Made by a program: the position numbers and the translations under genes. A DNA stretch of 64,000 nt from Asticcacaulis sp. SL142 (GTDB lineage Bacteria; Pseudomonadota; Alphaproteobacteria; Caulobacterales; Caulobacteraceae), in the NCBI RefSeq assembly GCF_026625745.1, contig NZ_CP113061.1, positions 3,503,001-3,567,000 of the forward strand. The letters are read 5' to 3'. Below the pieces are notes generated by a model. That model saw only the letters and a program-made list of their open reading frames with translations, made no database searches and was not told the DNA's origin. Of this stretch, positions 1 through 7,807 are shown piece by piece. Each line of letters begins with the position of its first letter. Position 1 is the stretch's first letter.

Positions 1-944
1 AGGATGGTACGTTGATTGAAATCCGCGATAGCGGCAGTGAGTTCCCCCTTCAACCGCGCGACCAGTTCGGCCGCGGGCAGAATGTCGTGAATAGAGCCGA
101 CCCCCTGACCGGCGGACCAGACGGTCTTCCAGGCTTTGGCGTCAGGGTTGAGTTCGTGCGCCATATCAATGGCGTGGTGCGGGTCTTTGGCCGCGGCGGG
201 ATCAAGCCCGTTGGCAATCAAAGAGGGTGTCAGGAAGTTGGCGTTTATTCCCGAAATGGCGTCGGTATAGGTAATGTCCTTTGCCGAGGTCTCTACCAGC
301 ATGTCCTTATAGCCGTCATCGGCGCGGGCCTCACGGGTGGCGATAAAGCGCGTGCCCATATAGGCCAGGTCAGCCCCTGCCATCAGGGCGGCCGCGACGT
401 CGCGGCCCGTCGAGATACAGCCCGATAAGATGATGGTGCCGCTGAAAAAGCTTTTGATTTCATTGATCAGGGCGAACGGGTGCTGATTGCCGGCATGACC
501 GCCAGCGCCGGCGGCCACCAGGATCAGGCCATCGACACCGGCCTCCGCGGCCTTTTTGGCGTGGCGGGCATTGATGACATCGTGAAACACAACGCCACCA
601 TAAGCATGTACAGCATCAACCACGTCCTTGACGGCGCCGAGAGATGTAATTACCAGCGGCACCTTATGTTGGGCGGTGATCTGAAGATCAGCCATCAGGC
701 GGGTGTTGGTATTATGGACGATCAGGTTGACCCCAAACGCCGCGTCATCGGGTGTCAGTGCCGATTTGATCTCAGTCAGCCACTGAGCATAGCCTTCGGA
801 AGTGCGTTGGTTGAGGGCCGGGAAGGTGCCTATCATCCCGGATTTACAGGTCGCGATGACCAGTTCAGGGCCGGACACCAGAAACATAGGTGCCGCTATG
901 GCCGGAAAGGACATGCCTTTTTTGAGACGTTCAGGTACCGGCAT
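1..944 (-). CDS. Nitronate monooxygenase (2-nitropropane dioxygenase family), 3' end beyond window
   Basis: Reading the minus strand from an ATG at 944 gives an open frame to the window edge that begins MPVPERLKKG, then APMFLVSGPELVI, and later has the glycine-rich stretch VAAGAGGHAGNQHPF and the FMN-phosphate-type stretch AAALMAGADLAYMGTRFIA. This order is typical of the FMN-dependent nitronate monooxygenase/NPD TIM barrel, which oxidises alkyl nitronates with O2 in the cytoplasm. About 314 codons are present and the C-terminus is cut off by the left edge. An internal ATG lies 10 codons further in, but the longer N-terminus resembles the usual start of this family. The gene is divergent from queF. 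The true substrate is unknown, as many family members are only annotated by homology. Confidence 0.88.
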   Translation of the reverse strand, partial: MPVPERLKKGMSFPAIAAPMFLVSGPELVIATCKSGMIGTFPALNQRTSEGYAQWLTEIKSALTPDDAAFGVNLIVHNTNTRLMADLQITAQHKVPLVITSLGAVKDVVDAVHAYGGVVFHDVINARHAKKAAEAGVDGLILVAAGAGGHAGNQHPFALINEIKSFFSGTIILSGCISTGRDVAAALMAGADLAYMGTRFIATREARADDGYKDMLVETSAKDITYTDAISGINANFLTPSLIANGLDPAAAKDPHHAIDMAHELNPDAKAWKTVWSAGQGVGSIHDILPAAELVARLKGELTAAIADFNQRTI

Positions 945-1139
945 TGGGTTACAGTTTCCAAAGTATTCACTGCAGAGACTATAAAATAAATGGGTTTCAA
1001 TAGGTTTAAATAAGTGTTTATCAATCCTTAATTTTACCTTAGTAATAAAATACCATAATAGTCTTTCTTTTATGCCTCTGTGGTGCTTGTAGTAAGTTTC
1101 GCTTCATTTTTGTTTTGTGCAGTATTAAAGACCCATATC

Positions 1140-1601
1140 ATGAGCCATTACACAGATAACCTCACTCAATTGGGCGCAGATGCCCGCTCCGCGAATGATC
1201 CCAAGGACGCGCTGCTTGAGCGCGTACCCAATCCTCACGCCGATGTCGATTATGTCGCCCGCTTTACCGCGCCGGAGTTTACCTCCCTGTGTCCGGTGAC
1301 GGGCCAGCCGGACTTTGCCCATATTGTCATCGACTATGTGCCGGGCGAATGGCTGGTGGAATCAAAGTCGCTTAAGCTGTTTCTGACCTCGTTCCGTAAT
1401 CACGGCGCGTTCCACGAAGACTGCACCATCTATATCGCCAAGCGCCTGAAAGACCTGCTTGACCCGCGCTGGCTGCGCATCGCCGGTTACTGGTATCCGC
1501 GCGGCGGCATCCCGATCGATGTCTTCTGGCAAACGTCCGAAGCCCCCAAGGGCGTCTGGGTGCCGGAGACGGGGGTTGCTCCATATCGCGGTCGCGGATA
1601 A
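1140..1601 (+). CDS. queF: NADPH-dependent 7-cyano-7-deazaguanine reductase QueF
   Basis: The product reduces preQ0 to preQ1, the last soluble step of queuosine tRNA-modification precursor synthesis. The 153-aa length is that of the short, unimodular (YkvM-type) QueF. The segment [16 protein letters not shown] carries the catalytic Cys that forms the thioimide, followed by the family signature around [20 protein letters not shown] and the downstream DCTIYI. I start at the ATG at 1140, because the extension upstream (to 1080) is AT-rich and reads as leader sequence. The intergenic space to the divergent monooxygenase (945-1139) is AT-rich, and I see no convincing preQ1 riboswitch there. Confidence 0.95.
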   Translation: MSHYTDNLTQLGADARSANDPKDALLERVPNPHADVDYVARFTAPEFTSLCPVTGQPDFAHIVIDYVPGEWLVESKSLKLFLTSFRNHGAFHEDCTIYIAKRLKDLLDPRWLRIAGYWYPRGGIPIDVFWQTSEAPKGVWVPETGVAPYRGRG

Positions 1602-1620
1602 CAAGGGCCACAGGCCCTTG
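1602..1620. terminator. Hairpin between convergent queF and the CPWCG gene
   Basis: Perfect 8-bp arms CAAGGGCC and GGCCCTTG are separated by ACA, right after the queF stop. A short T-rich tract follows after about 10 nt, so this is probably a transcription terminator, although the T-run is not adjacent to the stem. Confidence 0.55.
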
Positions 1621-1655
1621 ACCCGTTAGTTTTTAGCTGTGCCTACAAACTCGAT

Positions 1656-1880
1656 TTAGTCGATGTCGTCAGGGTTGAAGTCGCCAATCGGAGGCAGCTT
1701 GGTTCCGCACCAAGGGCAAAAGGATATTTCGATTTGACTGCTCCCTCCGTCGTGGATGATTAGCCCATACCCTCCGCGCACCTCGGCCATAAGCGTGTCG
1801 GGACATTCATAGCGATCTGGATGAAGGTCGCAAACCTGCTCAAAATCGTCAGCCATGCGCTCGCAGCAATATTTGGTCAT
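1656..1880 (-). CDS. Small conserved-type protein with CPWCG motif (DUF6980-like)
   Basis: A 74-aa soluble protein with two cysteine-containing sites: an N-terminal YCCERM and a C-terminal FCPWCGTKLPP. The CxxC in the second site together with the first Cys pair suggests a small zinc-ribbon-like fold. No signal peptide or membrane segment is visible. It resembles the short DUF6980 family as I recall it, whose function is unknown to me. It is convergent with queF and upstream of nothing obvious, so genomic context gives little. The start ATG at 1880 is the only good one, and its ribosome binding site is weak. Confidence 0.65.
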   Translation of the reverse strand: MTKYCCERMADDFEQVCDLHPDRYECPDTLMAEVRGGYGLIIHDGGSSQIEISFCPWCGTKLPPIGDFNPDDID

Positions 1881-1916
1881 GTGGTCGTTTGTACCTTTGA
1901 TTTCCGGGTGCAGGGT

Positions 1917-2555
1917 CTAAGATCCTGCCCACCAACTGATGCGCTCGGCGTAGTTGGGGCGGTCGCGTTCCAGCGGGGCCTCGGATGGGGTGCCGAGGAA
2001 GATAAAGCCCGCCACCTCTTCGCCGTCTTTCAGGCCCAGAATCTCCTTGGCCTCAGCATCGTAGGAATACCAGTCGGTGATCCAGTTGGCGCCGTACCCC
2101 AAAGCACCCGCCGCGATCAGCAGGTTCTGGCAGATGGCGGCGGCCGACAGTTGCTGCTCCCACAGGGGAATTTTGTGCGGCTGAATGGGGGAGGAAATCA
2201 CCAGCAGGGCTTCTGGTGGGGCCGACAGTTTCAGCAGCGCGCCTGCGGCCTGCCGGTCGCCACGGCTATCGGCCAGTGCCTTCAATTTATCAACCAGATG
2301 GCCTTTGGATTCGGGCGTAAAGCGCACAATCCGCCACGGCCCGATCTTACCGTGGTCGGGCACACGCAGGCCAATGCTGATCAGAAGCTCGATTTCATCT
2401 TCTGACGGGGCAGGCAGACCCAGGGTCGGGGCTGGGGCTGAGCGGCGGCGCAACAGCAGTTCCAGAGTTTCCTTTGATTTCATGAGCGGCAACGGGGTGC
2501 CAAATTCAATTGGGGCCAAATCCAGATCAGATGGGGCGAAATCAGGTAAACTCAT
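1917..2555 (-). CDS. Nitroreductase family protein (YdjA-like)
   Basis: A 212-aa FMN-dependent nitroreductase-fold protein. The N-terminal LLLRRRSAPAPTLGLPAPS followed by GLRVPDHGKIGPWRIVRF is the pattern of the small YdjA-type nitroreductases, in which the RRS region contacts FMN. The C-terminal ANWITDWYSYDAEAKEILGL and GFIFLGTPSE are also typical. It is expected to be a cytoplasmic dimer reducing nitro compounds or quinones with NAD(P)H; the physiological substrate is unknown. An AAAGAGAC ribosome binding site precedes the ATG at 2555. It is divergent from the NUDIX gene, so the two probably share the short intergenic promoter region. Confidence 0.9.
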   Translation of the reverse strand: MSLPDFAPSDLDLAPIEFGTPLPLMKSKETLELLLRRRSAPAPTLGLPAPSEDEIELLISIGLRVPDHGKIGPWRIVRFTPESKGHLVDKLKALADSRGDRQAAGALLKLSAPPEALLVISSPIQPHKIPLWEQQLSAAAICQNLLIAAGALGYGANWITDWYSYDAEAKEILGLKDGEEVAGFIFLGTPSEAPLERDRPNYAERISWWAGS

Positions 2556-2633
2556 GGAAATGTCTCTTTAAAATCAAATTGTAACCGACCATAACTATAT
2601 TATAGCGCGTCACGAAAATTGCGAGTCTTTCTC

Positions 2634-3260
2634 ATGAAAAATAGTAACCTGCCGCCCTGGGATAGTGCTGATGCCGCGGCGGCGCGTCCTGACTGGCAAA
2701 TTTTGACGCAAGATATCGTGTTTGAAAACCCGTGGATGCGGGTTGAAAGCTATGACGTGATAGCCCCTACCGGCCATTCCGCCCATTACGGCGTGACGCG
2801 CTTTAAAAACCGGGCGGTGGCGGTGGTGCCTTTGTTTGATGACGGCACGGTGATGATCGTGGGCCAGCAACGGTTTGCGCTGAACGCCTATAGCTGGGAA
2901 CTGCCCGAAGGCGGTGTGCCGGACGGTGAGGATCCGCTTGAGGGGGCCAGACGCGAACTGGCCGAAGAGGCCGGATTAAAAGCCGAACACTGGCACGAAA
3001 TCATCCAGATGGATTTGTCTAACTCCATTACCGACGAGGTGGCCACCGGCTATCTGGCGACAGGCCTCACACCTACTAAGGGGGCGCTGGATGAGACCGA
3101 AAGCCTTGAAATCAGGCGCATCCCCTTCAAAGACCTGTTAAAGGCTGTTATAAGCGGGCAGGTCAGGGACTCCCAGACGGTTGTGTGCGCGTTGCGGATA
3201 CACCATATGGCAACTACGGGTGATTTACCGCCGCACCTGATTAACGCGATCTTGGGATAA
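2634..3260 (+). CDS. NUDIX hydrolase, ADP-ribose pyrophosphatase type
   Basis: A 208-aa NUDIX protein. The Nudix box spans the segment EGGVPDGEDPLEGARREL followed by AEEAGL and contains the REL-EE metal-binding core. An N-terminal beta region (FENPWMRVESYDVIAPTG) resembles that of ADP-ribose/GDP-mannose pyrophosphatases, so the likely reaction is hydrolysis of a nucleoside diphosphate sugar to NMP plus sugar phosphate. An upstream TTG at 2619 is in frame, but the ATG at 2634 gives the natural N-terminus MKNSNLPPWD. It is followed after 33 nt by cysE on the same strand and may be cotranscribed with it. Confidence 0.88.
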   Translation: MKNSNLPPWDSADAAAARPDWQILTQDIVFENPWMRVESYDVIAPTGHSAHYGVTRFKNRAVAVVPLFDDGTVMIVGQQRFALNAYSWELPEGGVPDGEDPLEGARRELAEEAGLKAEHWHEIIQMDLSNSITDEVATGYLATGLTPTKGALDETESLEIRRIPFKDLLKAVISGQVRDSQTVVCALRIHHMATTGDLPPHLINAILG

Positions 3261-3293
3261 GGGATGTATCCCTATCCCACCGGAGGTAAAGAT

Positions 3294-4121
3294 ATGGCCA
3301 ATAAGTTTGATGTCATTTCGCGCAATGATAAGCCGATCTGGCATACGCTGCGGAACGAAGCGCTGGAGGCGGCCAAGGCTGAGCCCGCTTTGGCGTCCAT
3401 GCTGCATTCGACCATATTGTCCCACGATGGCTTAAACTGCGCTTTGTCATTCCACATTGCGCGAAAGCTTAATGACGCGGGTTTCGGCGAAATGACCCTG
3501 CGTGAGATCATTGATGATTACTACGCGAAGGACACGGCCTTGATTGAGGCCGCTGAGCGCGACCTGCAGGCGGTCTATGAGCGCGACCCCGCCGCCAAGG
3601 GCTATCTGCAGGCCTTCATGTTCTTCAAAGGCTTTATCTCGATCCAGATTTACCGCATCGCCAACCGGCTGTGGCGGGACGGGCGCTTTACCATGGCCCA
3701 CCATTTCCAGAGCCGTGTGTCGGAACTGTTCCAGATCGATATCCATCCGGCGGCGACGATGGGCAAAGGCATCTTCATGGATCACGGTACCGGCATTGTG
3801 ATCGGTGAAACGGCGGTGGTTGGTGATGATGTCTCCATGCTGCACGGGGTGACCCTGGGTGGTACCGGTGCTCATACCGGCGACCGTCACCCCAAGATCG
3901 GGAATGGGGTTCTTCTGGGGGCCGGGGCCAAGGTGCTGGGCAATATTAAAATTGGCGACCATGCCAAGATTGCCGCGGGTTCCGTGGTGCTTAAGCCCGT
4001 GCCGGAACATTGCACAGCGGCGGGCGTGCCGGCTAAGTTGATCAACTGCAAGACCTGCTCCGATCCGGCCCGCAGCATGGATCAGACCTTGTCGGATGTG
4101 GTCTACGACTACGTGATTTAA
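3294..4121 (+). CDS. cysE: Serine O-acetyltransferase CysE
   Basis: The enzyme acetylates L-serine with acetyl-CoA to give O-acetylserine, the committed step of cysteine synthesis. The 275-aa product has the N-terminal helical SATase domain (PIWHTLRNEALEAAKAEP) and then a left-handed hexapeptide beta-helix with the conserved DHGTGIVIGETAVVGDD and HGVTLGGTG segments containing the catalytic His residues. An ideal GGAGGT site sits 6 nt before the ATG at 3294, so I prefer this start to the in-frame ATG at 3264. The C-terminal tail after the beta-helix is the site where O-acetylserine sulfhydrylase docks in other species. DUF3126 follows, a pairing common in Alphaproteobacteria. Confidence 0.95.
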   Translation: MANKFDVISRNDKPIWHTLRNEALEAAKAEPALASMLHSTILSHDGLNCALSFHIARKLNDAGFGEMTLREIIDDYYAKDTALIEAAERDLQAVYERDPAAKGYLQAFMFFKGFISIQIYRIANRLWRDGRFTMAHHFQSRVSELFQIDIHPAATMGKGIFMDHGTGIVIGETAVVGDDVSMLHGVTLGGTGAHTGDRHPKIGNGVLLGAGAKVLGNIKIGDHAKIAAGSVVLKPVPEHCTAAGVPAKLINCKTCSDPARSMDQTLSDVVYDYVI

Positions 4122-4258
4122 TCCCAGAAATCTGCGGGCGGGACAGCTTTCGGTTTGCGCTGAAGTGGTCGTCGCTATAGACGTCTAACGCAAAGTTTAT
4201 CCCCGCTTGCTGGGATTCATGCTTTGATGCCTCACCAATCACGTAGAGACTTAAAACG

Positions 4259-4459
4259 ATGAACGCTTCGGATATCACCAAGGTCCAGGACTACCTCACC
4301 AAAACCTTCGGCACCAAGGGCCTTGAAGTCAAAGCCCGCAAGCAAAAGGATTCGTCGGAAGTCTATATCGGCGAAGAGTTCATCGGCGTGGTCTATGTCG
4401 ACGAAGACGAAGAGGGCTCATACATCTTCGAAATGGCGATCTTAAAAGAAGACCTGTAA
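4259..4459 (+). CDS. DUF3126 family protein
   Basis: A 66-aa acidic protein beginning MNASDITKVQDYL and containing the segment KDSSEVYIGEEFIGVVYVD, which is characteristic of the alphaproteobacterial DUF3126 family. It has no signal peptide or membrane span. The family is regularly found downstream of cysE, as here (137 nt away), so a link to sulfur amino-acid metabolism is possible, but I know of no established function. Confidence 0.9.
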   Translation: MNASDITKVQDYLTKTFGTKGLEVKARKQKDSSEVYIGEEFIGVVYVDEDEEGSYIFEMAILKEDL

Positions 4460-4468
4460 AAACCAGTC

Positions 4469-4528
4469 AAAATCGCGGTCTTTGGCCCTCTAATACGCAG
4501 TCAGCGCTTGCGGGTATTAACTATACCC
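4469..4528. repeat. Intergenic repeat, copy A (similar to 13301-13357)
   Basis: Directly after the DUF3126 gene the sequence AAAATCGCGGTCTT is followed, 28 nt later, by CGGGTATTAACTATACC. The region right after argJ has the same two blocks with the same 28-nt spacing. The two copies look homologous and may belong to a small dispersed repeat family of this genome. Confidence 0.5.
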
Positions 4529-4537
4529 GCGGCGCTT
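4503..4537. terminator. Long hairpin after DUF3126
   Basis: GCGGGTAT (4510-4517) pairs with ATACCCGC (4523-4530) around a 5-nt loop, and the flanking AGCGC/GCGCT extend the stem imperfectly. There is no T-run directly behind it, so its terminator function is uncertain. It overlaps the 3' half of repeat copy A. Confidence 0.45.
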
Positions 4538-4607
4538 GCCGGCTATTATAGGACTCAAATCTCACGATTTTTGATTTATGTTTTGGGAGGTTTAGCCCGG
4601 AAGGCAA

Positions 4608-5729
4608 TTAACTCGTCCACTTGAGCGTGGTGGGTTTGACGGGGTTCACAAACGCCCGCTTATCGGCCCGCGACTGCACCCATTCCCGCTTTAGCTGCTG
4701 ATACCATTTGGCCTGAGTGTCAGCATCGTCGATCCACAACAGGCTGGGGTCGTATTTCAGGCCCTCATTCTGCAAATTGACCATATCGCCGTCCTGCTTG
4801 AGGAAGGCCTTTGCCCCCAGCCGGAAAAACGGCGTGATGGCGCGGAAAATGCTGTGATCCGACCAGAAAATCTGGGTGATACGCGTGGTCCTGGCATCGA
4901 TCGGCGTCAGACAGGTCAACCCCAAAATCTGGCGCTCTCCGATCACGATATGCTCATAGCGCACGCCCGGCAAACGAAACGTGATCTCGGTCGCCGGTGC
5001 ACCACCTAAGATACGGTAAGCGCGGGAGTTTTTCGACGGGGCGTGGCGCACCATCGCAAAGCCATATTCAGTCGGCGCAAACGCCTTTGATTTTTCTAAC
5101 TGTTTTCTGGATGAGCGCCACCACCATTGCTGATGCACGTATGGCCCATGGGCGGGGTCCATCAGGCCCACGACCGCATGGTCGATATGGCTGTCGAAAT
5201 CCATACGCTCGACAATTATGGGCTTACCGCCGACGACACCGGGCAGGGTCGGGGGCTCATGATCAGGCTCGGCGGTGCGGCGCGGGTCTGAGGTCACATA
5301 GACCCAGACCAGTCCCTGCTGCTCCTTCACCGCATACTGACGCACGCGGATTTTCGAGGCATCCATCGCCTGATCCGAGGTCAGGGACGGTATTTTGGTG
5401 CAGGTGCCCGTCGTATCAAATGTCCAGCCATGATAGGGGCATTGAACAATGCAGGCACCACTCTCATCCTCTATCATCTGACCGGCGGACAAAGGGGCGG
5501 CGCGGTGCGGGCAGATGTCGCGCATGGCGTAGACTTTGCCGTTCAGGTCGCGGCCCAGTAATACCGGTTCATCCAGTAGCACATAGCGTTGCAGTTTGCC
5601 GGAAACCAGTTCCGATGACAGGGCCGCGAAGTACCAGCAGTCTTTCAGAAAACCCTGACCAAACACCATCCGCTCACGCGGCGTATTCGCAGATGACGAT
5701 ATTTCAGACGGTGCGGCTTGATCAGGCAT
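4608..5729 (-). CDS. Rieske non-heme iron oxygenase, alpha subunit (VanA-like)
   Basis: A 373-aa aromatic-ring hydroxylating or O-demethylating oxygenase component. The Rieske [2Fe-2S] site is formed by CPHRAAPLSAG and CPYHGWTFD at about residues 70-105. The catalytic Fe(II) region has DSHIDHAVVGLMDPAHGPYVH, with the bridging Asp and the two His of the facial triad, at about residues 185-205. The enzyme should act in the cytoplasm with a separate reductase, but no reductase gene is adjacent. Length and lack of a beta subunit place it with VanA/CarA-like monocomponent oxygenases. The substrate is unknown. Confidence 0.9.
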   Translation of the reverse strand: MPDQAAPSEISSSANTPRERMVFGQGFLKDCWYFAALSSELVSGKLQRYVLLDEPVLLGRDLNGKVYAMRDICPHRAAPLSAGQMIEDESGACIVQCPYHGWTFDTTGTCTKIPSLTSDQAMDASKIRVRQYAVKEQQGLVWVYVTSDPRRTAEPDHEPPTLPGVVGGKPIIVERMDFDSHIDHAVVGLMDPAHGPYVHQQWWWRSSRKQLEKSKAFAPTEYGFAMVRHAPSKNSRAYRILGGAPATEITFRLPGVRYEHIVIGERQILGLTCLTPIDARTTRITQIFWSDHSIFRAITPFFRLGAKAFLKQDGDMVNLQNEGLKYDPSLLWIDDADTQAKWYQQLKREWVQSRADKRAFVNPVKPTTLKWTS

Positions 5730-5853
5730 GAAGGCTACGGATTCAATCAGGGAGCAATATGTTGCCCACTATAGCAGTCCTCAGTCGTGCGCCCAAAGTC
5801 TTTTATGGATTTCCGCCCCTGCGGCGCGTTGCCACAAGGGGCGGGCGCAGTAA

Positions 5854-6048
5854 CTACTTCGGGCAGGTTTTCTTGCACTGCAGCCAGGATTTCAGGCACT
5901 TATCCGAATTTTTATCGGTTTTCTGACAGGTGTTGTAGGTGTTGTCGCAATTACGCTTGCATTGAATGGCATTCTGGGCCTGCACGGCACCTGCCGATAA
6001 TAGAGAAACGACCGCAACGGCCGCCAAGACCTTACGCACGCACTTCAT
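5854..6048 (-). CDS. Secreted Cys-rich microprotein with mirror-symmetric cysteine spacing
   Basis: A 64-aa precursor. Residues 1-24 are a clear Sec signal peptide (hydrophobic VLAAVAVVSLLSAGAVQAQ, cleavage likely after AQA). The 40-residue mature part is highly charged, rich in Lys and Asn, and contains six cysteines spaced C-x3-C-x6-C-x9-C-x6-C-x3-C, which is a palindromic pattern. This would suit a disulfide-stapled helical hairpin in the periplasm or outside. I do not recognise the family. The gene stands alone between a Rieske oxygenase and the tandem secreted paralogues, all on the minus strand, with a plausible ribosome binding site (GGGAGGC) before the ATG at 6048. Confidence 0.75.
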   Translation of the reverse strand: MKCVRKVLAAVAVVSLLSAGAVQAQNAIQCKRNCDNTYNTCQKTDKNSDKCLKSWLQCKKTCPK

Positions 6049-6162
6049 CGGTTTTGCCTCCCTTAAGGCTGTCCGTCCTTGGTTTTTAGTGGACGTTAAC
6101 GTAAAGCAGTGTAGCGCAAATTTGGATTTCGACTACTAAAATTTAACCACTATTAAGAATTT

Positions 6163-6194
6163 AACCCGCTACAGGCGAATGGCTGTAGCGGGTT
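6163..6194. terminator. 12-bp perfect hairpin
   Basis: AACCCGCTACAG (6163-6174) and CTGTAGCGGGTT (6183-6194) form a perfect stem around an 8-nt loop, downstream of the minus-strand gene that ends at 6248. It is a likely terminator for that gene, though the T-tract after it on the minus strand is poor. Confidence 0.5.
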
Positions 6195-6247
6195 ACTGTA
6201 ATCATTCATTTTTTAATTGCGATTTGCTTGCCGGATCAGAGGCGGGT

Positions 6248-6958
6248 TCAGGGAACCGCGGGGGCGGTCTCATAGGCCTGAATGATTTTAAGCGCGGCAA
6301 TCTGCATATCGATCTCGGCCCGTTTGTCGACGGCCCCGTCATCGTTCATGCGGATGTAGGTCAGCTTTTTTTGCGCGCCGTTGCTAAGGTCGGCGGTGAG
6401 TTGCACGATCTCATCGCGGGTTAGATAAAGCGCGTGCTGGCGGGCACCCAGATTGAGCACCTTATCGCCTAATTCAGTGGCCGCAACGGCCGCGATAGCC
6501 GCGATCCGGTATTTGTCGCTTTCGGATAAGGAGTTGATATCAATATAATTATTCACTTCCAGAATGATGAGGCGCATGTGAATATTATTGATGAACTGGC
6601 GCGTGATTTCGTCTGTGCCATCAACCTCGAACAGCTTACGCATCAGATCGACGCGCTCCAGAAAGGCCGGGTCTTCGGCCGGGGTAGCGGCTTGCTGGCT
6701 GGCATCTAGGGCGCTGCCGGGCAGAGGCACTAAGGGTTGCGCCTTAAGCTCTGTCTCTTTGTTTGATTTGTCGATAATGGCCTTGAGGGTGTCGGCATCA
6801 ATGACCGGCTGTTTTTGTGCCAGTGCCTGCTGGCGGATCGGATCAAGGATCAGCTTAGGTAAGGTGTTGGGTGTATCAATCGATCCGGCGGTGGCGGAAC
6901 CTGACACGGCACTGATCAACCCAAAGGCATAAATAAGCAAATGACTGAATTTAAACAC
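6248..6958 (-). CDS. Secreted DUF2059-like protein, paralogue 1
   Basis: I take the GTG at 6958 as start because it follows a GGGGGT ribosome binding site by 8-9 nt and yields a clean signal peptide (FKFSHLLIYAFGLISAVSG, cleavage near TAG). An upstream in-frame ATG at 6997 would bury the signal. The mature protein of about 210 aa has a low-complexity linker, then an alpha-helical domain with LMRKLFEVDGTDEITRQFI, NNYIDINSLSESDKYRIAAIA and ALYLTRDEIVQLTADL. This resembles the helical DUF2059 fold of periplasmic proteins with unknown function. The next gene upstream on the same strand is a paralogue, so they arose by tandem duplication. Confidence 0.75.
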   Translation of the reverse strand: MFKFSHLLIYAFGLISAVSGSATAGSIDTPNTLPKLILDPIRQQALAQKQPVIDADTLKAIIDKSNKETELKAQPLVPLPGSALDASQQAATPAEDPAFLERVDLMRKLFEVDGTDEITRQFINNIHMRLIILEVNNYIDINSLSESDKYRIAAIAAVAATELGDKVLNLGARQHALYLTRDEIVQLTADLSNGAQKKLTYIRMNDDGAVDKRAEIDMQIAALKIIQAYETAPAVP

Positions 6959-7015
6959 TAAATAACCCCCACATTGCCCGTTCCGGGCCGTCCCCATATC
7001 TTAAGCGACAGAGCC

Positions 7016-7609
7016 TCAGCTCTGAACCTGTTCCTTGAAGGTCTTGATGATTTTGACCACGGCATCGACCATGTAGGTTTGAATTTGCTGAGCACTGGCT
7101 TCCGGCGCCATGAACTTGCCGGCATTGTAGCGCATCCCGGCTTCAGACCCGTTAGCCTTGATTAGCAAGGTAATTTCGTCTTCGGAAAACGCCTTTGCCT
7201 GAGATAAGGCGACGGCGTTGATCAGGCTGAACTCGGTCTCTTTGAGAATATCATCTGATATCTGATCGAGTTTATGTTCCTGCGCTGCGCTCAAGGAGGT
7301 GGCTTTGGCGCGGTCGAGTATGACCAGACGCACCGCCGCCTTGGTGTTGAGCATGATGGTGCGAATATTGCGTGAGGTGCCGTTAAGCTCCATCAACTGA
7401 CGATAGAGCGCGATTTTACGGGCTTCGGCAGACGCATTGGCCGTGTCATTGACCTGAGCCAGAGCGTCCTGGGCCAGATCGGTGATGACCGCAGGGGCAT
7501 GGACGGGGCGGTCGTCAACCACGACCTGAGCCTGAGCAGCACCGGCCATAAACATCGCGCCCGCTGATATCGCAGCTAATTTGTGAAGTCCCACACCCAT
7601 CATCATCAA
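7016..7609 (-). CDS. Secreted DUF2059-like protein, paralogue 2
   Basis: A 197-aa precursor with a signal peptide (HKLAAISAGAMFMAGAAQAQ). The mature helical domain contains LYRQLMELNGTSRNIRTIM, RAKATSLSAAQEHKLDQISD and KAFSEDEITLLIKANGSEAG, aligning in order with the corresponding blocks of the downstream paralogue. Four consecutive ATG codons form the start, preceded by GGGGGTT. The start within the ATG run is arbitrary. No lipobox, membrane anchor or catalytic motif is visible. The pair is probably one transcription unit (57 nt apart). Confidence 0.75.
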   Translation of the reverse strand: MMMMGVGLHKLAAISAGAMFMAGAAQAQVVVDDRPVHAPAVITDLAQDALAQVNDTANASAEARKIALYRQLMELNGTSRNIRTIMLNTKAAVRLVILDRAKATSLSAAQEHKLDQISDDILKETEFSLINAVALSQAKAFSEDEITLLIKANGSEAGMRYNAGKFMAPEASAQQIQTYMVDAVVKIIKTFKEQVQS

Positions 7610-7715
7610 CCCCCAATTCAGGGTTAATGATAGTTAATCGGTGCATCCGTGGCAATGATTGAATTTATGGCTCTGATTTCAGCGCTTAAGTGTGGCGCGA
7701 ATGCCCCCGAAAAAC

Positions 7716-7749
7716 AATTTCAGGCGCGGATTGCTCCACGCCTGAAATT
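7716..7749 (-). terminator. Rho-independent terminator of secA
   Basis: On the minus strand AATTTCAGGCG and CGCCTGAAATT form an 11-bp stem with a 12-nt loop, followed directly by TTGTTTTTC. It lies about 60 nt after the secA stop codon and has the classical stem plus T-run layout. Confidence 0.85.
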
Positions 7750-7807
7750 TACAATAACAATCCATCGGAAAGTACACTGAGCGACAGCGAAGGACTTTTC
7801 GATGAGA

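Noticed and set aside
12-989. Plus-strand ORFs at the left edge
   Set aside because: The minus strand encodes a clear nitronate monooxygenase over the same bases.
1080-1139. Extended N-terminus of QueF
   Set aside because: AT-rich, hydrophobic extension not found in the QueF family; the ATG at 1140 gives the normal start.
945-1139. preQ1 riboswitch upstream of queF
   Set aside because: The AT-rich leader does not show the conserved aptamer core; no pseudoknot could be drawn.
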